DNA of 10,468 bases, taken from Pavlovales sp. CCMP2436 (taxonomy: Eukaryota > Haptophyta > Pavlovophyceae > Pavlovales). The notes beneath the pieces were generated by a model that saw only the letters and a list, made by a program, of their open reading frames with translations, made no database searches and had not been told where the DNA came from. Position numbers and translations under genes: made by a program. The number at the start of each line of letters is the position of its first letter. Within the stretch, counting starts at the first letter, position 1. The stretch is taken from assembly GCA_026770615.1 (NCBI GenBank), contig MU631334.1, forward strand, positions 372,598 to 383,065, written 5' to 3'. Shown here one piece after another: positions 1 through 7,789 of the stretch.

Positions 1-45
1 CCCACCGCCTCACACCACCCATCCCTCCCTCCCACCCACTACCAG

Positions 46-132
46 CTTCGTGAGCTCGCGGCTCCGCTCTGGGAGATGTCCGAACGCATCGCGAACGAGT
101 GGGATGCGTCGGCTCAGAGCGAGCAGCATTGA
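46..132 (+). CDS. Terminal exon of an upstream gene, possibly a short-chain dehydrogenase/reductase (partial)
   Basis: Seen: a pyrimidine-rich stretch at 1-45 ends in a good 3' splice site (CACTACCAG at 37-45), followed by an open frame of 28 codons ending in TGA (130-132). The peptide begins LRELAAPLWEMSERIANEWD and has GC-rich codons. Known: C-termini of retinol-dehydrogenase-like short-chain dehydrogenases commonly end with a helix of the type A-x-x-LWELSE-x-L, and the LWEMSERIA segment fits that pattern. Inference: this is the 3' end of such an NAD(P)-dependent oxidoreductase gene, whose catalytic exons lie outside the window to the left. The match rests on about ten residues, so the family call is tentative. 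The exon call is firmer, because it combines acceptor, coding bias and stop. Only the acceptor side is visible, so intron phase 0 is assumed. Confidence 0.45.
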   Translation, partial: LRELAAPLWEMSERIANEWDASAQSEQH

Positions 133-245
133 CGCTGTCCGGTTGAGACCCGGCCTATTTAGTTATTAGCGGGGGCTATACCTAATTTAAATTACTAAAT
201 CAGCGAACGAGTGCACATGATACGTCCGCTTAGAGCGAGCAGCTG
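88..245. repeat. Diverged direct repeat of the exon 3' end (88-130 and 199-245)
   Basis: Bases 88-130 (ATCGCGAACGAGTG through GAGCGAGCAGC) recur in the same orientation at 199-245 (ATCAGCGAACGAGTG through GAGCGAGCAGC), with a few substitutions and small indels. The period is about 112 bases. The first copy lies in the terminal exon at 46-132. The second is noncoding, so it looks like a decayed tandem duplication of the exon tail. Confidence 0.6.
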
Positions 246-317
246 CAAGGTGATGCTGAAACTCAACAGAATGGCCAACGTTCAGATGCTGACACCCGGT
301 GCGTGCGTAAATTTCTA

Positions 318-413
318 GTTATACGTCCGCCCCCGAATGGTTCTGAAACCTGAAGCAGAGCGTTAAAAAACACTCGTATCCGGGGAACTTTCCGAGCACA
401 CCGGATACCGTCC
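318..413 (-). pseudogene. Decayed copy of a hydrolase-gene segment
   Basis: On the minus strand this segment aligns over about 95 bases with 2503-2598 inside the hydrolase gene. Both copies carry the block GG(G)GACGGTATCCG-TGTGCTC, then an (A)GTG anchor, and both end in GGACGTAT. I judge identity by eye at roughly two thirds. An open frame of 113 codons (263-604, minus) runs through it, with the translation WDGIRCARKVP followed by RVFFNALLQV, but it has no ATG-to-stop gene structure and no recognisable flanking domain. It is best read as an old partial duplication of the hydrolase gene or of a relative. The copy is also useful because its spacing supports a one-base insertion in the functional locus. 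Confidence 0.5.
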
Positions 414-799
414 CAACTGCTGAGTCTGATCAACAAAACGACAATCAACGCCGCTCGACTGATTTGTTGCTTACCGAAGTCCTCTGCATCTCGAGCGCTC
501 GAGCTGCCGCACGCCTGCGCACGCGACAACCCTGTAGCGCCATAGCACAGACAACTATCACCTGGACGCAGAAACTGCGCCGCAGGCGGTAGAACCAGCA
601 TCAAATTTCATGCGCATATATATCATTGACGTTATAATAATAAGTAAATTTAGCCTGCTGACAGCTGACTAGCTGAGCTGTCTCGATGAAAGACGGTGAG
701 CTCTGCCTCTGACGCAGTCAAGGGTGGACAAGACTTGCTTTATAACTAGTATTTATAAGTGGACTTTATCATTCCAAACTTAATTACTTGATTACTTAT

Positions 800-826
800 G
801 CGCGGTTGGCCGTACACCGACCGCGC
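800..826. other. GC-rich hairpin
   Basis: Bases 800-809 (GCGCGGTTGG) pair with 817-826 (CCGACCGCGC) over ten positions, including one G-U wobble if transcribed, around a seven-base loop. No T-tract follows. The function is unknown. Confidence 0.45.
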
Positions 827-1518
827 GTAGCGCACGTGCAACATAGGATATGACTGATTTATTGACCCAAAAACAGCAGCCAACATAGACCCTAATTTTT
901 TTCTTTGCAAGCGAAAAGGGGCCGTGCCGGCCGGGCGCCTACGGCTTGATTGATTTTATCAACTTTCTCTCGCTGGCGATCGGCGGATCTGCACGTGCAA
1001 TGAAATTATAAGTTCAGTAGAAGAGTATACGACCAGCCAATTGTTGTTCAGAAAATTAGAACCACTACATACCACGCAGGGTTTTTTGATATAATTTCTA
1101 ATATATGCATCTTCAAATCCTAACTATTAGAGCAACACTGGCAATATCCTCATGGGGATATACACTGGCCCCGCCGGGAGGCACCCAGCTGGAGGCGCAT
1201 GTTCGCGCGTGATACCGTGAATAATTTTTGATTAGAGTCCAATTCTCCATAAAGCTACATCTGGATCGAAATCCGAATTAGTGGCGCGATTCCGCACTGG
1301 AAAGGGGGACAAGTTGTGGGCGGGACGGAGTAGTAGACATTCTTCGCCTCTGCGTGCGAAGTACCAATAGCTGTTGTCAAATAGAGCCCATCTCGACGGT
1401 CGTAGCCCACCTCGTGTGCCTCTCAAGTGCATCTGGGGTCAACAACATGCTAAAGGTAACTATCATTTCCGACTTTCAGCGCTCGGAAGCGATAAGAAAG
1501 ATATGGTTCCCGATGGAG

Positions 1519-1610
1519 CACAGAGGAGTTAGATGCAAATTCGTGAATGGGGCGCCGCCCCATTCTCGAATCGTCGCACCATTCACGAATCTGCATCTAA
1601 CTCCACTGTG
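1519..1610. repeat. Foldback: 32-base inverted repeat with a nested palindromic centre
   Basis: Bases 1519-1550 and 1579-1610 are reverse complements at 30 of 32 positions, separated by 28 bases. The loop side of the left arm begins with a second small palindrome, GGGGCGCCGCCCC (about 1549-1561). The arms contain TTAGATGCA and TTCGTGAATGG and do not code. A transcript would form a long, nearly perfect stem-loop. It could be a foldback or miniature-transposon remnant, or a small-RNA precursor. Nothing in the sequence decides between these. Confidence 0.8.
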
Positions 1611-1876
1611 TCCAACTCGGTTTGTGAGTTACTCCGAGGGATTTTCACCAGACTTTTTCGCAATTTCCCCCGGGACTGGCCACTAATTCTGGTTTCAACC
1701 CATCTAGTATTGCTGATGGGGATTCAAGCTGGCCTCTAACTGCGAGTCCTGGAAGTTGTGCATGTACATAATATATTACATCACAAAACGTACTAGTTAC
1801 ATAGAGTATGTAGCATATTCATGTTTATACATAGCTATCCTAATAACTAATAAACACAACGTCAACGGCTGCGAAT

Positions 1877-3174
1877 TCACTTGACGCCGCTCTGAACGAG
1901 GAACCGCGAGATGGCTTGCATGTCGAGCCGCCCCTCGGGGGTGGACCAGGGCGCGAGCCGAAGCCAGCCGTGGCCGAGCCCATCCCGCGCCTGCTCCAAA
2001 ACGGACACCTCTGACTCACGCAGCCGTTGCACAAACACGCCCACCTGCTCACCGAGCAGCTCCTTTCTGTCCCAGTGCACCATCACGGGCGGCAGACACG
2101 CGAGCGCCTGCCACGAGGGCGAGAGGCGGTGCAGCGTGGATGCCGACGGCGGCTGCTGCGGAAAGGCAGTTCCAGGCGCGAGGCCGGAAAGCCGGCTAGC
2201 CAAGCGTTCGAGCCGAGGCGCGGTCATCAAGTCGCCTGCGATCGCGCCTGCTCGGAAGCCCTCGTGCGCGTCAAGCTCGAGGTCGGCGAGGGGCGAGACG
2301 AGGACTAGCGCCGCGGGCATCTCAGCCGCTGCCTTGGTGAGCCGCAGCGTGCTCATCACCGCCAGCCAGGAGGCGTCTGGTAGTATATTAATGAAGAGGG
2401 GTTCTGGCTGGCGGTGTGACAAATCAGCAAGCTAATCTTAGCGCTCCGACGCATATATTAGCGGCTCAGCATGGTTCAACAGGTAGTGTGTAGATATTAA
2501 GAAATACGTCCGTCCCCTGACAGGTCTCCACCGGACCCAAGTGTTGAGAAAGCACTTGGATCAAGTTACCTTTGCAGAGCACACGGATACCGTCCCCAGT
2601 GTTCACCTGGTGTCGTCGCGAGCACTGCAGACCGGGACTTCCCCGTCTCCGCGAGTAGCCGGCGATGCACGCGGTGCAGATGCATGATGAGCTGACTCGT
2701 TGTCGACTGGGGCGCGAGCTCGGGCACGAGGATTCGAGCGTTTAGCGCCGCCGACCAGTGGCAGCCGATGCGCGCAGGCGCGGGCGTCGTGAAGAACCCA
2801 TCGAGCCACAAAACAGCCGGCGCCGCAGGGGCGCCGTGCGCTCTTACATCCCACCAGACGACGCCCGCCCGTGTCGAACGCTCGACGGTGCACCAGGTTG
2901 GCTGGCCAAACCACCACCACGCGCCGAACTCCGCTCGATCGAGTGCGACCGCCGAGCCGTCGTCGCCGGCGTCGTGCAGGCTGGCAGCGCGGAGAACGCG
3001 CCGGACACCAGCTAGCTTCGAGCTGGCCGCCCCCCCGCCTGCCGCGGGCTGTGAAAGCTGCACCGCGGCTACTGCGCACGTGAATAGGGCATGCCCGGCC
3101 GCGAACGAACGGTAGAGCCACACGCCGGAGCCCGCGCCCACGACCGCCACCAACCCCAGGACGCAGAGTAGCAC
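1877..3174 (-). CDS. Alpha/beta-hydrolase-like protein (HSL/steryl-acetyl-hydrolase type), degenerate, frameshifted
   Basis: Reading from right to left, exon sequence runs 3174-2508, then a 100-base intron (2507-2408), then 2407-1877 ending in TGA. The first 18 residues form a hydrophobic anchor (VLLCVLGLVAVV...). VLWLDGFF (about residues 121-128) sits where the HGGG oxyanion loop is expected. HWGRYPCALQ matches the YPxxLxQ segment. The last exon has PAALVLVSPLADL, then LSP...LPPVMVHWDRKELL, and GLGHGW with the likely catalytic histidine. These blocks occur in the order of the alpha/beta-hydrolase-3 family. The nucleophile elbow is PDASWLAV rather than GxSxG, and the usual Asp is not clear, so activity is doubtful. 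The frame breaks near 2571-2573 and resumes one base over (GNLIQVLSQHLG). No ATG lies between the upstream in-frame TAG and the GTG at 3174, so the true start is unresolved and may lie in another exon. The gene may be a pseudogene. Confidence 0.55.
2408..2507 (-). other. Intron of the hydrolase-like gene
   Basis: On the minus strand the donor is GGAC|GTATTTC (starting at 2507) and the acceptor is CACCGCCAG|CCAGAA (ending at 2408). Both are phase 0 in the frame used after the frameshift and in the final exon. The joined protein reads CQGTD then PEPLFINILPDASW. Alternative acceptors exist, at TAG|CTTGCT in the same phase and at CTACCAG|ACGCC in phase 1. The intron contains the 32-base repeat at 2453-2484. 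Confidence 0.5.
2453..2484. repeat. Dispersed 32-base repeat, copy 1
   Basis: These 32 bases (ATATATTAGCGGCTCAGC, then ATGGTTCAACAGGT) are identical and in the same orientation at 10261-10292. This copy lies in the hydrolase intron, antisense to that gene. Confidence 0.9.
2571..2573 (-). other. Apparent one-base frameshift in an A run of the hydrolase gene
   Basis: Upstream the frame reads GRYPCALQ and then meets an in-frame TAA five bases beyond the AAA run. One base over, the protein-like sequence continues (GNLIQVLSQHLGPVETCQG) in keeping with the family's helix after YPxxL. The decayed copy at 318-413 has 21 bases between its TGTGCT and GTG anchors, where this locus has 22. That supports an extra base here rather than an intron. 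Confidence 0.5.
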
Positions 3175-3350
3175 GGACCTCCCGCGCGCGCGGCCGCGCG
3201 GGAGCTGAGCCGCGCCCGCGGGCGGCGGGCGGTACTAGAGCTGCTCGTCCTCCCCGCGCCAAATCCCAGCGGGTTCGCGCGCTGGCGCATGCTCCCCCTC
3301 CCCTCGACGAGCACTCCAGCAGCAGCAGCTCCGCACGACGTAAGATCAAG
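3175..3350. promoter_or_regulatory. Putative shared 5' region between divergent genes
   Basis: This 176-base GC-rich gap separates the start of the minus-strand hydrolase frame from the first ATG of the ATPase. It begins with a CG-alternating tract able to form a hairpin (3181-3202, arms CCCGCGCG and CGCGCGGG). No TATA box is seen. Divergent spacing this short suggests a bidirectional promoter. If the ATPase starts at 3504 or 3576, the control region would be longer. A missing first exon of the hydrolase gene may also lie here. Confidence 0.35.
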
Positions 3351-6300
3351 ATGAGAAAAGCCCAACCGTCCCTCGCGCCATCGAGCGTATTCTCAAAACG
3401 CGGACGGCTCGCGTTCTCCGAGCCGCGTTGGGGCTCGGGCGGCAGCTCGCGACGAGGAGCAGCTAACACGAGAGCAGGTGGGCTGCGAGCCAGACCACAC
3501 CCCATGGCGCTTCGCCGGCAGCTCGCGACGAGGAGCAGCTCGGCGAGGGCAGGCGGGCTGCGAGCCACCCCACACATGGGGCTCCGCCGGCAGCTCGCGA
3601 CGAGGTGCAGCTCGACGAGCGCCCTCGCGCGCTACGAGGCCCGGGAGGGGATCCTGGCCGACACGAGCCAGCGCGCGGCGCTGCGCAGGCTCGACGCACT
3701 GCACGAAGAGCTGCACACGTACAGTGAAGCGCTTGGTGCCTACGCGCACGAGCTCGCGGCCTGGCGCACGCAGGCGGAACACGCACGCGGAGCAGCGGAG
3801 GCAGCCGAGGCTGCGAGGCGCGGCCAGCCACTCGAGCTCGCCCGCGGGTTTGCAACGCGCGTGGCGTCGTGGCTAGCGCCTGCTGCCCTGCCTCCTACTG
3901 CCGCCTCCCTGGCGGCCACCCTGACAGCGGCGGAGCGCGCACACCCCTTTTGGCAGCTTGGTCTTGGACGCTCTGCGCTCGCTGACCTTGAGCCGCCACG
4001 AGACGCGCCCCTGGTACCCCTGCCAGACACCGGCCCTCCTCCGCCCTGCCCGCCGCCCCCACCGCGAGGCGTGGTGCTGCACGGCGAGGTGGGCGTGGGG
4101 AAGACGATGGCCATGGACCTTTTCTATTCGACAGTCCTGGAGGCGGGCTCGGTGCCGTGTATGCGGCGCGTGCACTACAACGCCTTTATGCTCGAGATCT
4201 CATCGCGCATTTCGCAGCTCAGCTCGGCCGGAAGCCGGGAACGCGCAGGCGCAGGCGCGCTCCCTGCCGCGCCTGGGGAGGTACCGGGCGCGGGCGCCCC
4301 CTGGCACGTGCTATCGGAGTTGGTCGACCAAATGCTGCGCGAACCGCCGCAGCAGCACGCCGACCACACCAGCACTTTGATTGCTGCGATAGGTGGGTTT
4401 CATATATAACTAATGCATCATAATAAAATGGATTTTGAAGTAGGGCTCCATTGAATAATGAATTGAATAAACATTTCTTTTTATTTTATTTCGTAAATCA
4501 GCACACGACATTGGCTCGGGCCAGCTTGGCGCCTGCACGGCGAGCGATGTGCTAGATTTAGATGAGGGGAGGATGGATCAGATGAGCTTGAGCCCGGGGC
4601 TCCTCTGCTTCGATGAACTCCAGATGATGGATGTGGCCGACGCCACGGTCATGACGGGCGTGCTCCGCAGGCTCACGGACGCAGGCTGGGTTATCGTCGT
4701 GAGTGCACTTTTTTTTCCGTTTTTGTTCCCGTTTTTACTCCCGTTTTTCGTTTTTTTTGCTGTTTGTGGATGGTCACCCGGGATGTGTATCTCGCTCCTT
4801 TGATGATCTACTCTGCCCTTTTTGACAGACATGCCGTGATCCCCCTCTCCCCGCTGATCTGCCTGCTCTGCCCCTTTTTACTGACATGCCGTGATCCCCC
4901 CCCCCCCCCCCCCCCCACACACACACCTTAGGCGACGTGTAATCGCGAGATTGCAGAGCTCGCCGCTAGCACCCAACACCAGCGCCACCCGCAGGCCGCT
5001 TTTGCCTCCATTCTGCAGACTGCGTGCGAGCAGGTGTACGTCGGCACAGGCAAGTAGCAATGCCTGAGCCCCTTGTAGCCCGAGCTATATATTACCCCAT
5101 AAATCGACAATGTTGAAATATATGGCTAGCTATCCGGGATATGCACATAATATATATGAATATCCAGTATATTGCAAAATATATGCATAGCAATGTTGAA
5201 ATACAGTAGCCCGAGCCATACAGTTTTTTTCTTCTTCTTCTTTTTCGGAGCCATCGTCACCGGACTCAATTTTAGATGACGATGAGGGGATGACAACGCT
5301 ATTCGTGTGCTCGGGCATAGCCTTAGGCTAACAGTGTATTGTTGCTGCACCACTGGGAGACTGGGAGACCGTATACGGGGCCGGATTTTGTTTTTTAGAT
5401 ATTTGCACACCCAGGTTGTGCTTAGGCTTGAATTCCTGAAATAGACCTGCTGATCTGAGTGCTGCGACTTCCTACGCCTGATGGCCCCTATTACAGCCTT
5501 GTCCGTGTGGTGCTTTCCTGCCCATGTGACCCTAAAATATTTTGATTTGGATGGTGTTTTTATAATAGACCTTTATACGGTAATACAGCGGAATTCGTTG
5601 GACTCATATAAGTTATATTTTGTAGCAAACCTTTATCTAGGAGACAAAAGAAATGACATAAAACCTTATCCAAATTTTGAAAAGTTTAAACCCCTCCCCC
5701 CCCCCCATTCCCCCCTCCATTTTTGAAAAGTTTGAACCATTCTTCCCTCCATGTTCCCCCTGCACAGCCCACGGCGACTACCGCGAGCAGCTCGCGAAGG
5801 CACAGATCGCAGCCGACTGCGCCCACCCGTATCTCTACCCCTTGACCCCGGAGGTAGACGCAAACCTAACCCAAACTTTTCGCGCGATTTCGGGGGGAGA
5901 TGGCGAGCCGAGAATTCTGCCCGTCGCGTTCGGGAGGGAGCTGCGTGTCCCGCTGCAGCGCAACGGCGTCGCCTGCTTCTCTTTCGCGGAGCTGTGCCAG
6001 CAGTCACTTGGCGCGGCGGACTTCATGGCGTGCGCGGAGGTGTGCCAGTTTTTATTTTTTATTTTTTTATTTTTTTTATGTGGACGTAATTTTTTTGTTT
6101 CTTCTTCTTTTGCGTGAGGCATTCATCATTCCTCATATTGCGCATATAAATGACAGGCCTTTCACACCATCATCCTTCGCGGCGTCCCCGTCCTCTCCGC
6201 AGACACCCGCGACCATGCGCGGAGGTTCATCACGCTGGTACTTTTTTTGAAAACAGTTTTTTTTTAAGTCGAGGACAAGTTGAGAACAAGTAGAGGACTC

Positions 6301-7022
6301 AATAACTAATTGAGGAATTATGTCTACCGCGCGCGTCGACTAAATGAAGGCCTCTGAGCTGCTGTACCACATAGCAGGTGTTAAGGTTCACCAGAATAAT
6401 AGTTCTTTTAGCGTCCCCCGACTTGCAGCTCGAAGGCTTACGGGCATGACATGGGAGGGTCAGCGCATCGGTCGTCTCATGCACTATCTTACTCCCCGCG
6501 TCGTCGCAGGTAGATTGCCTCTACAACAAGGAAGCGCGCCTCATCTGCTCGGGAGCGGCGCCCCTGCAAAAGCTCTTTGACGGTGTGCGCCTTCTATATA
6601 TCATTATATACCGCATTCTTACTATATGCCCACCCCCCCCCCCCCCCCCCCCCCCACACACACACCCCACCCACCCACTCACCCACCCTCGCACACCTCT
6701 GAGCCACTAATATATACGTGTATAACTATCAGGCGCCACCCTCGCTGGAGTCGATTTGGAAGCGCTGGAATTCGAGGCGGAAGCCGGAAAGTCCGACGAG
6801 CTCGGAACGCTCATCGGAAACACGATGGCGCCCGTGGACGCTGCGCCTGCTTCCGCGTGGGTGGGCAAGAGCGAGGGGAACTTTACCGGTGCGGACGAAA
6901 AGTTCGCCTTTCGACGCGCGCTTTCGCGCATGCTTGAGATGCAGAGCGAGTCGTACGCGCGGAGAGTACGGCTGCGTGCCGCTGGTCAGTCGTCGGAAGA
7001 GGGACTTCGTGTAGAGATCTGA
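3351..7022 (+). CDS. AFG1: AFG1/LACE1-family mitochondrial AAA+ ATPase (seven exons)
   Basis: The exons are 3351-4392, 4502-4698, 4932-5049, 5768-6039, 6157-6237, 6510-6582 and 6733-7022. Joined they give 2073 bases, 690 residues and a TGA stop, with every phase matching. Family landmarks occur in order. ALARYEAREGIL and LDALHEELHTY form the N-terminal block. The Walker A motif is GEVGVGKT (K251). RVHYNAFMLEI follows. The Walker B motif is LLCFDELQMMD (D385, E386). The sensor region reads VATCNRE, then come GRELRVPL, CQQSLGAADF, ARRFITLVDCLYN and FRRALSRMLEMQSESY. AFG1/LACE1 proteins are P-loop ATPases of the mitochondrial inner membrane, implicated in turnover or export of respiratory-chain subunits. 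At 690 residues it is longer than fungal and animal members (about 480-510), because of a repeated Arg/Ser-rich N-terminus and an alanine-rich plus polyproline insert before Walker A. The start is uncertain: ATGs at 3351, 3504 and 3576 are all in frame, and the last two each begin a presequence-like segment. Confidence 0.95.
3441..3623 (+). repeat. Tandem repeat (about 2.5 units of 72-76 bases) encoding a duplicated presequence
   Basis: Units begin at 3441, 3517 and 3589 with GGCAGCTCGCGACGAGG. The first is 76 bases, the second 72, and the third is partial. Because 76 is not a multiple of three, the same DNA reads GSSRRGAA in unit 1 but RQLATRSS and RQLATRCS in units 2 and 3. Units 1 and 2 each supply an ATG at their 3' end, giving MALRRQLATRSSS (from 3504) and MGLRRQLATRCSS (from 3576). 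Both are basic and free of acidic residues, as mitochondrial presequences are. Confidence 0.85.
4393..4501 (+). other. Intron 1 of the ATPase gene
   Basis: 109 bases, phase 1, donor ATAG|GTGGGT, acceptor AAATCAG|CAC. A T-rich tract (4475-4492) precedes the acceptor. Splicing joins LIAAI to AHDIGSGQLG. Confidence 0.85.
4699..4931 (+). other. Intron 2 of the ATPase gene, repeat-rich
   Basis: 233 bases, phase 0, donor GTC|GTGAGT, acceptor CCTTAG|GCG. It holds a T-rich block with three CCCGTTTTT-like units (about 4709-4760), then a direct duplication of about 40 bases (4811-4852 and 4866-4905, sharing GACATGCCGTGATCCCC), then C21 (4896-4916) followed by five AC units. Confidence 0.85.
5050..5767 (+). 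other. Intron 3 of the ATPase gene, GC-AG type
   Basis: 718 bases, phase 1, donor ACAG|GCAAGTAG and acceptor CCCTGCACAG|CCCAC. The GC donor is required: it is the only nearby site that joins VYVGTA to HGDYREQL in frame, and GCAAGT is the standard strong context for GC donors. Reading through the donor gives Lys then TAG, so a retained intron would truncate the protein at once. Inside are small rearranged repeats: GTAGCCCGAGCYATA at 5075-5089 and 5206-5220, and CAATGTTGAAATA at 5108-5120 and 5191-5203. A C11 run (5696-5706) sits between two TTTTGAAAAGTTT copies near the acceptor. No gene is recognisable inside it. Confidence 0.85.
6040..6156 (+). other. Intron 4 of the ATPase gene
   Basis: 117 bases, phase 0, donor GAG|GTGTGC, acceptor TGACAG|GCC. 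A T-rich tract begins ten bases after the donor (6049-6078). Splicing joins DFMACAE to AFHTIILRG. Confidence 0.85.
6238..6509 (+). other. Intron 5 of the ATPase gene
   Basis: 272 bases, phase 0, donor CTG|GTACTT followed at once by T runs (6242-6248 and 6258-6266), acceptor GTCGTCGCAG|GTA. Splicing joins RRFITL to VDCLYNK. Confidence 0.85.
6583..6732 (+). other. Intron 6 of the ATPase gene
   Basis: 150 bases, phase 1, donor GACG|GTGTGC, acceptor ACTATCAG|GCGCC. It contains C23 (6633-6655) followed by five AC units, almost the same microsatellite as in intron 2. Splicing joins KLFDG to ATLAGVDLE. Confidence 0.85.
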
Positions 7023-7789
7023 ATCCTGACGGTCAGTAGGCTTGACATAGCCTGATGAAGGTGGAAACGAACAAACTAGTTGGTGAAAGCGTCATTTTAT
7101 AGAAGGGTGGACTGGACTTTTGGAAATAGCGCCGGATACACCTCCAACCCAAATAAATTCTTATAAATATAGTTAGTACATTCAGGGGATCGCGGGCAAT
7201 AAATTAAAAAATGCGAATTTGAGTCTGAGGCTCAGTTTCTTAGCAAGTTACATGCAAACATGATGGTTAAAACAATTGCTTGAATTACTATTGAAGGGCA
7301 CACAAAATGAGGCGCTCAAGTTCTTAACGTTACGGCTTTTTATTATTGCCCGCGACTTCCTGTATATTAGTTAGTATTGCGAGAATGAAGCTGTAGCACT
7401 TTGATGACAAATTGCTTGACGTAACTATCGCGCGACGTATCAAAGACGCGCGTGTGTTGCTCGCGGGGTCATGGTGCATAATTTCACCCGTTCTATGTAT
7501 TGTTTGAAGTATTGTTTACGTCATTTCAAAGCATAGAGAAACCGTGAAACAGCGCTGGCGAAAACGAAATTCTGCTCTTCGAACGTGATGATGTAACACT
7601 TAATGCAAGTTTGTTAACCCACAAGCGTTGCGTTCTCCTTCGCGCCACATCTAACCCACGAAGGTTCTTTAAACCAATCATGATTAGTTCATAAGTATGG
7701 GTACCATGTTATTTGTTTAAGCTACGACTTACTTAATAGGAAGACAGGCAGCAGCAGTCAGGCAAATTTGATGCGTACAGCCGACGAAT
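7023..7789. other. A+T-rich spacer with probable ATPase 3' end
   Basis: No open frame here has coding character. AATAAA hexamers at 7152-7157 and 7198-7203 are reasonable poly(A) signals for the ATPase mRNA, 130-180 bases after its stop. The rest shows only small direct repeats, such as two GTATTGTTT near 7497-7520. I see no transposon ends or RNA gene. Confidence 0.5.

Larger units (their letters stand above)
133..1876. other. Gene-poor intergenic region
   Basis: There is no convincing complete gene in these 1.7 kb. Open frames on both strands are short, lack family motifs and have codon composition unlike the real exons. What I can see: the second repeat copy near 199-245, a hydrolase-like remnant at 318-413, a hairpin at 800-826, two copies of GCACGTGCAA (832-841 and 991-1000), a small hairpin at 1143-1160, and a large foldback at 1519-1610. 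The last part (about 1745-1876) is A+T-rich and is probably the 3' untranslated region of the minus-strand hydrolase gene. Confidence 0.6.

Noticed and set aside
157..200. Short terminal inverted repeats (ATTTAGTTATT/AATTACTAAAT) as a miniature transposon
   Set aside because: Only 11 bases with a mismatch in A+T-rich sequence, and no target duplication.
1354..1739. Two plus-strand frames of 110 and 68 codons
   Set aside because: They run through the 32-base inverted repeat, lack coding composition and match no family.
2453..2484. tRNA or tRNA-derived gene suggested by GGTTCAAC
   Set aside because: No cloverleaf, acceptor stem or proper A-box spacing can be formed from either copy and its flanks.
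2603..3577. Minus-strand 324-codon open frame across the hydrolase/ATPase junction
   Set aside because: It is an Arg/Ala/Gly-rich shadow in GC-rich DNA, has no domain, and overlaps the better supported hydrolase exon and the start of the ATPase.
5130..5410. Minus-strand frames inside intron 3, including a MAPKKKKKKK start
   Set aside because: The lysine run is a CTT repeat in the intron's T-rich DNA; there is no supporting gene structure.
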